Assembly (NCBI GenBank): GCA_905236605.1
Contig: CAJORD010000283.1
Span: 1 to 6,252, forward strand
DNA length: 6,252 bases
Reading direction: 5' to 3'
DNA from: an uncultured Synergistales bacterium
GTDB taxonomy: Bacteria; Synergistota; Synergistia; Synergistales; Aminobacteriaceae
Part shown: positions 1 through 5,626 of the stretch, piece after piece
Position numbering within the stretch: position 1 is the stretch's first letter
Layout of the letters: each line of letters starts with the position of its first letter
Translations under genes and position numbers: made by a program
Notes under the pieces: model-generated
What the model saw: only the letters and a program-made list of their open reading frames with translations
Told to the model about the DNA's origin: nothing
The model's database searches: none

Positions 1-6
1 GCTCCT
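1..6 (-). promoter_or_regulatory. Probable Shine-Dalgarno site of a next gene beyond the left edge
   Basis: After the stop of the large gene (18-20) the minus strand runs through an A-rich stretch to AGGAGC at the very edge. No terminator hairpin fits in the 17 nt available. This suggests a downstream cistron starting within about 10 nt outside the window and co-transcribed with the membrane protein gene. It is a six-base match at a boundary, so only suggestive. Confidence 0.4.
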
Positions 7-17
7 GATTTTTTATT

Positions 18-2350
18 TTAATTTTTTTCTTTTTCTTTCTTTTCAATTTGCGACGCTATGAGGTCTGTAAGTTCTCCCAAGGTTCCCTCACGTGCAGAAT
101 CACAAATTTTCATGTAATCTACGCTTTCTATAATTCTGATGCCGAGAGCTTCCTCTACTTGTTTTTCGAGATAATCGAAGTTGCACGGAGGAATTTCTTT
201 GCCGAACTGTGCCGCCGTAACAAGATAGCGCGTATTGAGAGTGGGATATTGCCGCGCCATCAGCGTCTGAATGAACTCCATCGCAACAGCATTCAACACT
301 ATAGCCTTCTCTTCTTCCGTTTGAGGCTCCTGCGCTTGAGGTTCCGGAGCCTTTTTCAAAGCTTCGGCATCTTCAACAAGTCCGCCTAATCCCTGCAATA
401 AATTTTCTTCATCAGGAAGCTCGAACTTCGGACGGCTCGAAACTACTTCTTCAAGCACGGGAATGATTATATTCGCAGCTGCGACGTATCTGTCTTTGCT
501 TGCAAACATAATTTTTAACTTATCGCCGCGTTTGATGTTTTCGGAAAGTTTTTTAGAGGCCGTTTCAAATTCTTCGCTGCTGTAGAGATAATCGCCCGCG
601 AAAAATTCCATTTCGAACTCTATAATACGCACCATTTCTTTGCTGTCGTCGTCGATTATAAAATCCGCTAACCACTTTGCAAGCCCAAGACCTATCACAG
701 CTCCAACTAAGCCGCCAACTACTTCACCCGCGGGACCCCAATTTTTGCCGATTAGAGCACCCACCTTCTCGCCTAGATATTTACCTCCCAAAGCGCCGAG
801 TGCTCCTCCAAGCATTCCTCCTCCAATGCCAACAAAAATATTTTTCGTCGCTTGTTTACCTGAAATTCTGCCTAAGTGCCAATCCCAGACTTCAGGCGCA
901 ATCACAACAACGGCAGAAACTAAATATGAAACTGCTTGAGGAAGATTCCCTTCTAAGGATTTTGCGGCAGCGTTTTCTGCATTTTGAGGGTCAGCTAGAG
1001 CTTTAGTGATGTCCTCTTCGGTTAGCTTCTTTGTATCTCGCAAATAATTCTCAGCTAGCACAGAGCAGGCTTTTTCACCGAGTGATTCGGCGATCCACTT
1101 TGCAGGCTTCTCACGGCTGATAGAAGACGCTACAAACATACTAACAAAAGTGGCGCCTCCGACTTTGAAGAGAGTCCATAAAGCCTTTTCACGTGCTTCT
1201 TTGAGGCTATCTCCGTTGCTGCGAGCGAGGTAGAATGTGATAAGCGCGCTAATGCTTCCAACAATACCAGCAGTAATGGCCGCGTTCTTAGCATCGAATT
1301 TTATTGCGTCCCAGTTGCCGCCCTCCGCGATGTTTTTTGCCTCCGCGTAACGGTATCTTCCTTGCTTGACGAGTTCCTTAGCTTGTTCGGGGTCCGACAC
1401 ACCTGGAATTTTACCCTGCTTAATTTTTTCACGCATGGCCGCGACAGCGTCGTCATATTTATCATAGGGGACCTCGATTAACATACCGTCGTAACGATAT
1501 TCGCCGTTTTTGTTGAAACATTCCGCGATACATTTTGCTCCCGTTTTACAATATTTCGACTGAATGCTAATCGTATCGCCGCCGAACCAGTTACTGATTT
1601 CACGGTCAGGACCGTTTGTTGCATTATTGCCGCCGACGACTTTAGCGTTAATAAGTCGGAGTCTGTCAGAAAGATTGTTCGCCATCTCCGCAGCGAAACC
1701 GTGTCCTTGTCGTGCGTTAAATTTCGCGATGTCGTTCAGGTGAGATAGTGTCGCTAAGTTACCTGCAACAAGACCGCCATAAATTTCCGCGTTAGTTCTG
1801 GGCTTATAAAAAATCTTCATGAAAAAGTTTCGCGGAGGTTCGTTTTCTTTTGCTCGAATTTCAAGCTGCTTTTGAAAAGCTTCATCGACTGCTTCAAGAA
1901 TTTTTTCCTCTTGAATTTCTTTTTCTTCGTAGTCCTTTACAATTTTTGAACAAGTCTTGAAAAATCTCGGGATTTTTTCAAATTTTCCTTCTGAAGGCAA
2001 GTCTGAGGCGGTCAGAGTTTCAGTGTGATAGGGAACAAATTTGGGCTCGTCATTACCTTGTTTCGTATAAACGCCGTTAATCGTGATTACAAAGCCTTCG
2101 TCATTGGCGCTTGTAAGTGTAGTGAAGCAATAAGCAATTATGTTTTCGCGCGGCTCGCAACACTTGAAATAATTGCGAATATAAAAATGTTCATTAGACG
2201 ATGGAACAGAAAAAGTTCCCCCCCCCCGAGACGCTGGTACGACGTGAGCAAAAGTTTATCTTTAAGTTCTCGCTCATGGCTGCTCACGCGGACAATATAT
2301 TTTGAATATTCGCCCTCATGAACGTCGTGTTCTTGATAATATTTGGGCAC
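18..2350 (-). CDS. Large glycine-zipper membrane protein of unknown function, frame interrupted by a G10 tract (about 777 aa if restored)
   Basis: The frame ending at the TAA at 18-20 is open back to the G tract at 2218-2227; the N-terminal 41 codons lie in another frame starting at GTG 2350. One extra G joins them into about 777 residues (numbers below use that form). Start: GTG 2350 lies 8 nt after AAGGAG; the TTG at 2000 has no ribosome site and its upstream codons still read as protein. Seen, in order: residues 46-115, alternating beta-like text (NIIAYCF, EGFVITINGVY), possibly PH-like; about 216-266, GFAAE...PDR...IQSK, resembling the E-D-QxK set of PD-(D/E)XK nucleases, then Cys 268, 274 and 278; hydrophobic segments near 358-375, 394-411 and 473-487; a glycine-zipper stretch 505-564; a Pro/Glu/Gln linker 668-682; a helical C-terminus. 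I recall similar uncharacterised proteins in diverse bacteria but assign no function. Likely membrane-associated, with its own promoter. Gene reality is fairly sure; the frame status is not. Confidence 0.75.
2138..2350 (-). other. N-terminal reading frame as sequenced (out-of-phase short product)
   Basis: As written, translation from GTG 2350 gives 41 residues beginning MPKYYQEHDV, runs through the G tract as three glycines, then leaves the conserved-looking frame and stops at a TAA at 2138-2140, for about 70 residues in all. The part before the tract is charged and protein-like (EGEYSKYIVRV, SSHERELKDK). The part after it is a hydrophobic out-of-frame stretch (FIFAIISSVASR) that is probably meaningless. 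A further in-frame GTG at 2359 sits only 1 nt from the AAGGAG, so 2350 is the better start. I read this as the 5' end of the large gene, not as an independent small membrane protein. Confidence 0.6.
2218..2227 (-). repeat. Homopolymeric G10 tract inside the coding region (candidate phase-variation switch)
   Basis: Ten consecutive C on the plus strand, ten G in the coding strand. It lies 41 codons into the gene, exactly where the reading frame must change for the protein to continue. With 10 G the reading stops at 2138; with 11 or 8 G it would run to 18. Long G/C runs near the 5' end of a surface or defence gene are a known substrate for slipped-strand mispairing. A sequencing or assembly length error is the main alternative. 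The in-frame G GGG GGG pattern is also compatible with -1 ribosomal slippage, which would restore the same frame. Confidence 0.7.
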
Positions 2351-2360
2351 ATGAAACACT

Positions 2361-2366
2361 CCTTTT
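2361..2366 (-). promoter_or_regulatory. Shine-Dalgarno site (AAGGAG) that decides the start of the large gene
   Basis: The minus strand reads AAGGAG, then TGTTTCAT, then GTG at 2350: an 8-nt spacing. The GTG at 2359 in the same frame is only 1 nt away and is disfavoured. An ATG at 2352 is also well spaced (6 nt) but opens a third frame that ends after 22 codons. Confidence 0.7.
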
Positions 2367-2387
2367 CTTTTGAGATTTTAGGCCATT

Positions 2388-2417
2388 AGTATAACAAAAT
2401 TTTTCATTCACAGTCTA
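2388..2417 (-). promoter_or_regulatory. Predicted sigma-70-type promoter with extended -10 for the large membrane protein gene
   Basis: On the minus strand a -10 box TATACT (2388-2393) is preceded by TGT, making an extended -10 (TGnTATACT). A weaker -35 candidate, TAGACT (2412-2417), lies 18 nt upstream. Transcription would start near 2381, leaving a short leader of about 30 nt before GTG 2350. The -35 overlaps the U-rich tail of the terminator that ends the trp block, so the two units are packed back to back but appear separately transcribed. Confidence 0.6.
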
Positions 2418-2441
2418 AAAATCAACCGTGCAAGAGCACGG
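2415..2441 (-). terminator. Rho-independent terminator of the trp/acetyltransferase block
   Basis: A perfect 6-bp inverted repeat, CCGTGC-TCTT-GCACGG on the minus strand (2426-2441), is followed by TTGATTTTTA. The stem starts 2 nt after the acetyltransferase stop codon, as expected for an intrinsic terminator. The plus strand also shows a T-rich tail after the stem (CTTTAATTTT), but no plus-strand gene ends there. Confidence 0.8.
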
Positions 2442-2443
2442 CT

Positions 2444-3031
2444 TTAATTTTCGATTTCTTTTATGACTTTACAAGGATTGCCCGCGGCGAAACTGTTAGG
2501 CGGAATGTCGCGAGTTACAACGCTGCCCGCTCCTATGACACTCCCTGCGCCTATCGTTACGCCTCCGACAACTGTAACATTTGAAGCTATCCAACAATTA
2601 TTTTCAATCACGATCGGCTTTGCATATTCAAGAACTCTTAATTCGCCATCTGCGCTTGGCCTCGGATTTCTTTCTTTGAATTTCAGGGGGTGTACCGGCG
2701 TTAAGAGTGATACGCCCGTCCCGAGCATGACGTTATCGCCAATCGTAACGGGGTAAACGTCAAGAATCGTTGTGTTAAAGTTCGCGTAAAAATTTTTCCC
2801 GATGAAAATATTCACGCCATAATCAAAATAAATCGGCCCTTGAAAATAATGCTCTTCTGCGTCGAAGTTGCCGAGCAGTTCTTTAAGTATTGCTTCGCGC
2901 GTATCTTCGTCAGTTTCGAACGTCTGATTATATTGCGTGCAAAGTCTGTGAGCTTTATGCCGCAAGGCTGTAAGTTCTTGGTCGCCAGGATAATATAATT
3001 CTCCGCGAATCATTTTCTCGCGTTCAGTCAT
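2444..3031 (-). CDS. Maa/NodL/LacA-type sugar O-acetyltransferase (hexapeptide-repeat, left-handed beta-helix)
   Basis: 195 residues, close to the usual 180-200 of maltose/galactoside O-acetyltransferases. It should move an acetyl group from acetyl-CoA to a sugar hydroxyl in the cytoplasm, acting as a trimer. The N-terminus (TEREKMIRGELYYPGDQEL) is the Maa cap region (Mac domain). The left-handed helix follows, with hexapeptide repeats around 72-110 and 135-180 (VTIGDNVMLG, VTIGAGSVIGAGSVV). His in LTPVHPL (about residue 114) is the expected catalytic base. The tail SFAAGNPCKVIKEI is typical of the family. ATG 3031 has GGAGG 8 nt upstream. It lies 32 nt after trpA with no terminator between, so it is probably the last cistron of the trp transcript. 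The natural acceptor cannot be told from sequence; maltose acetyltransferase (maa) is the usual database name, and the link to tryptophan synthesis is not obvious. Family assignment is very sure, substrate is not. Confidence 0.95.
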   Translation of the reverse strand: MTEREKMIRGELYYPGDQELTALRHKAHRLCTQYNQTFETDEDTREAILKELLGNFDAEEHYFQGPIYFDYGVNIFIGKNFYANFNTTILDVYPVTIGDNVMLGTGVSLLTPVHPLKFKERNPRPSADGELRVLEYAKPIVIENNCWIASNVTVVGGVTIGAGSVIGAGSVVTRDIPPNSFAAGNPCKVIKEIEN

Positions 3032-3063
3032 GAAAAAAGCCTCCGTTCTAAAAATTTTTTTTA

Positions 3064-3834
3064 TTATCTCACGGCCTCTTTCATCGCTTTAACATATTCA
3101 CCGACGTAGCGCGGAGCTTGCGTTCCATACTTCGCCAAAATTTTTATTATCGCTGAGCCGACTATAGCACCGTCAGAAATGGCGGCCATTTTTTTAGCTT
3201 GCTCGGGCGTCGAAATTCCAAAACCTATAGCGCAGGGAATTTTTGAATTTTTCCGAACGGCCTCGATAATTTTCGCGAGGTCTGTTTTAATTTCGCTTCG
3301 CGTCCCCGTAACTCCCAAACTCGAAACTATATATAAAAATCCTTCAGCTTCGCGAGCGATCATTGCAATTCGATTTTCAGACGTCGGAGCTATCATTGAA
3401 ATTAAATCAACGTCGTACTTATGGCACGCGGGCAAAAATTCTTCCTTCTCTTCAAATGGCAAATCTGGAATTATAAGCCCGTCGATTCCGATTTCGTGAG
3501 CGCGTGAAATAAATTTTTCGGTTCCGTATGAAAAAATGACATTCGCGTAAGTCATAAACACCATAGGAATTTTTATATCGCGTCTTAAATCCTCGACCAT
3601 CGAAAAAATTTTGTCCGTCGTAATGCCGCCCTTCAATGCGCGCAAATTCGCAGCCTGAATAACTGGCCCTTCAGCCGTCGGATCAGAAAACGGGATTCCA
3701 AGCTCAATTAAATCCGCTCCGGCTTCAACAGCAGCACGGACAGTTTCAAGCGTCGTATTTATATCAGGGTCGCCACAAGTTATAAACGGAATAAAGGCTT
3801 TGCCGTTCTCAAACGCTTTATGAATATTACTCAT
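3064..3834 (-). CDS. trpA: Tryptophan synthase alpha subunit
   Basis: 256 residues, a complete TIM-barrel alpha subunit (usual length 250-270). It cleaves indole-3-glycerol phosphate into indole and glyceraldehyde 3-phosphate; the indole travels through a tunnel to TrpB in the alpha2-beta2 complex. Visible signatures: FIPFITCGDP near the N-terminus, LIELGIPFSDP with the catalytic Glu at residue 44 (Salmonella Glu49), and the phosphate-binding glycine turns GVTG and IGFGIS, then GAIVGSAI near the C-terminus. The residue matching Salmonella Asp60 is Glu55 (PTAEGP instead of PLADGP), a variant I believe is common in Firmicutes. ATG 3834 overlaps the end of trpB by 8 nt; its ribosome site, AGAGGTG, lies inside trpB 9 nt upstream, so translation is probably coupled to give equal subunits. 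Ends in tandem TAATAA. Confidence 0.98.
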   Translation of the reverse strand: MSNIHKAFENGKAFIPFITCGDPDINTTLETVRAAVEAGADLIELGIPFSDPTAEGPVIQAANLRALKGGITTDKIFSMVEDLRRDIKIPMVFMTYANVIFSYGTEKFISRAHEIGIDGLIIPDLPFEEKEEFLPACHKYDVDLISMIAPTSENRIAMIAREAEGFLYIVSSLGVTGTRSEIKTDLAKIIEAVRKNSKIPCAIGFGISTPEQAKKMAAISDGAIVGSAIIKILAKYGTQAPRYVGEYVKAMKEAVR

Positions 3835-5017
3835 TTATATTTTCACCTCTGTATCTCGCGATAGCTGTGCAATCTTTGTCGCCACGTCCCGAAATTGTGA
3901 TTACGATAACTTTATCTTTGTTCATTGAAGGCGCGATTTTCATTGCGTGCGCTACAGCATGAGCCGATTCGATAGCCGGGATTATGCCTTCGGTCTTGGC
4001 GAGATATTCAAAAGCGTTCACGGCTTCTTCGTCAGTGATTGGGACATACTCGGCACGTCCTATATCATGAAGATGAGCATGTTCTGGGCCGATACCGGGA
4101 TAATCAAGCCCAGCCGAAATTGAATAAACCGGAGCTATTTGTCCGTACTCGTCTTGACAAAAATATGATTTCATTCCGTGAAAGATTCCAAGGCGTCCAG
4201 TCGCGATTGTCGCAGCCGTTTCAAAAGTATCGACACCGCGCCCGGCAGCTTCGCAGCCAATTAATCGAACATCTTTATCATTAATAAAATGCCAAAAACT
4301 TCCGATCGCGTTCGAGCCGCCTCCGACACATGCAAGAATGACATCAGGCAATTTATTTTCAAGTTCGAGAAGCTGCGATTTAATCTCACGTGATATAACC
4401 GCCTGAAAATCTCTCACGATTGTGGGGAACGGGTGAGGCCCCATGACTGACCCTAAGCAGTAATGAGTATCTGAAATTCTCGAAGTCCATTCGCGCATAG
4501 CTTCGGACACTGCGTCTTTAAGAGTGCCTGTGCCCGTTTCGACCGGAACGACTTCAGAGCCTAGCAACTTCATTCGATAGACATTGAGAGCTTGCCTTTG
4601 AGTGTCTTCGACGCCCATGAAGACTACGCACTGCATATTCATTAACGCCGCTGCCGTGGCTGTAGCTACTCCATGCTGTCCCGCGCCAGTCTCTGCGATT
4701 AAACGAGTTTTGCCCATTTTTTTCGCGAGCAGCGCTTGGCCTAAGACGTTATTAATTTTGTGAGCGCCTGTGTGATTTAAGTCTTCGCGTTTCAAATAAA
4801 TTTTCGCGCCGCCTAAATCCTCCGTCATTCGCTTAGCAAAATACAAACGCGACGGCCGCCCTGCGTAATTATTAAATAAATCCGTGAGTTCAGAATTAAA
4901 ATCCGGGTCATCTTTATAATGATTGTAAGCTTCTTCGAGTTCTATAACGGCGTTCATGAGAGTTTCCGTGATATATTGCCCGCCGTGAATGCCGAAGCGT
5001 CCTTTTGGGTTTGTCAT
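3827..5017 (-). CDS. trpB: Tryptophan synthase beta subunit
   Basis: 396 residues, the normal length for TrpB1. It condenses indole with L-serine to L-tryptophan using pyridoxal phosphate. Salmonella numbering nearly coincides: Lys87 in HTGAHKINN is the PLP Schiff-base lysine, Glu109 in AETGAGQHG is the catalytic acid/base, GGGSN at 232-236 binds the PLP phosphate, Asp305 in SAGLDYPGIGPEH belongs to the closing loop, and Ser376 in TISGRGDKD contacts the pyridine nitrogen. The N-terminus GRFGIHGGQYITETL is canonical. No active-site residue is missing. ATG 5017 begins 9 nt after the trpF stop; the only purine-rich site, AAAGGA, lies within the last trpF codons about 16 nt upstream, which is long, so translation probably depends on ribosomes ending trpF. 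The stop overlaps trpA. Confidence 0.98.
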   Translation of the reverse strand: MTNPKGRFGIHGGQYITETLMNAVIELEEAYNHYKDDPDFNSELTDLFNNYAGRPSRLYFAKRMTEDLGGAKIYLKREDLNHTGAHKINNVLGQALLAKKMGKTRLIAETGAGQHGVATATAAALMNMQCVVFMGVEDTQRQALNVYRMKLLGSEVVPVETGTGTLKDAVSEAMREWTSRISDTHYCLGSVMGPHPFPTIVRDFQAVISREIKSQLLELENKLPDVILACVGGGSNAIGSFWHFINDKDVRLIGCEAAGRGVDTFETAATIATGRLGIFHGMKSYFCQDEYGQIAPVYSISAGLDYPGIGPEHAHLHDIGRAEYVPITDEEAVNAFEYLAKTEGIIPAIESAHAVAHAMKIAPSMNKDKVIVITISGRGDKDCTAIARYRGENINE

Positions 5018-5026
5018 TTTAATTTT

Positions 5027-5623
5027 TTAATTTTCCTTTCGTACTGTCGCAGCGAAAGCCGACATTTTGATTTTATCTTTGAAGCCGTCCGTTTCGATTC
5101 CGGAGCTTACGTCAACGGCAAATGGATTCAAAATTTTAATTGCCTGTGCTACATTGTCAGCGTCAAGACCGCCAGCAAGAAAATAATCGCGCGAAAAATT
5201 TTTTATGAAATCCCAGTTGAAATTTTTTCCCGTGCCTTGCCCGGAGTCGAACATAATATAATCCGCCGGACTCGTCAACGCCGTTTTAATTTCTCGTGCG
5301 TCTTTAATCTGAAACGCTTTTATTATGGGCTTGTGAATTAAAGATTTTAATTTTTCAATGTAAATTTCATTTTCGTTTCCGTGGAGCTGAATTAAATCGA
5401 TGACTTTTGAAAAACGCAAAATTTTTTCAGGCTCGTCATTCACGAACACGCCGACAGTTTTTATATCGGGGTAAAGAATTTTTTTGAGTTCTTGCGCGCG
5501 TTCAAAAGAAATATTACGCCGACTTCGTTCAAAAAATACAAAGCCGACGTAATCCGGTTTAATTTCATTTGCGTAAACGGCGTCGCAAGGTCGAGAAAGG
5601 CCGCAAAATTTTATCTTCGTCAT
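5027..5623 (-). CDS. trpF: Phosphoribosylanthranilate isomerase
   Basis: 198 residues, a full-length monofunctional TrpF (usual 195-215). It performs the Amadori rearrangement of N-(5-phosphoribosyl)anthranilate to CdRP, the substrate of TrpC. The catalytic pair is present: Cys7 in KIKFCGLSR (general base) and Asp126 in YIMFDSGQGTG (general acid). Further family signatures are YVGFVFFERSRRNI (24-37), LIQLHGNE (78-85), and the phosphate loops LAGGLDADNV (149-158) and DVSSGIE (171-177). It is not fused to trpC, unlike E. coli. ATG 5623 starts 3 nt after the trpC stop, with only a weak AGG 12 nt upstream, which points to translational coupling with trpC. Confidence 0.97.
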   Translation of the reverse strand: MTKIKFCGLSRPCDAVYANEIKPDYVGFVFFERSRRNISFERAQELKKILYPDIKTVGVFVNDEPEKILRFSKVIDLIQLHGNENEIYIEKLKSLIHKPIIKAFQIKDAREIKTALTSPADYIMFDSGQGTGKNFNWDFIKNFSRDYFLAGGLDADNVAQAIKILNPFAVDVSSGIETDGFKDKIKMSAFAATVRKEN

Positions 5624-5626
5624 TTT

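Noticed and set aside
18..2000. TTG at 2000 as the start of a 660-residue protein
   Set aside because: No ribosome site precedes it, and the same frame reads as convincing protein for 73 further codons upstream to the G tract. A better start with AAGGAG exists at GTG 2350 in the pre-tract frame.
2138..2227. Hydrophobic tail (FIFAIISSVASR) as a small membrane protein or toxin peptide
   Set aside because: It exists only because the frame is lost at the G tract; the overlapping frame is the one that continues into the large protein.
2025..2321. Plus-strand open frames such as those at 2025-2321, 640-1006 and 4919-5341
   Set aside because: They lie antisense to well-supported minus-strand coding sequence, have no ribosome sites or family signatures, and look like shadow frames.
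2284..2352. ATG at 2352, ideally spaced (6 nt) from the AAGGAG, opening a 22-codon frame
   Set aside because: It lies in the third frame, ends at a TGA at 2284-2286 and its product has no protein-like features, whereas GTG 2350, two bases on, opens a charged protein-like frame with equally good spacing. A regulatory mini-ORF cannot be excluded.
3032..3063. AAAAATTTTT palindrome after trpA as a terminator
   Set aside because: It is a pure A/T run with no GC stem; similar AAAATTTTT runs occur throughout the coding regions here.
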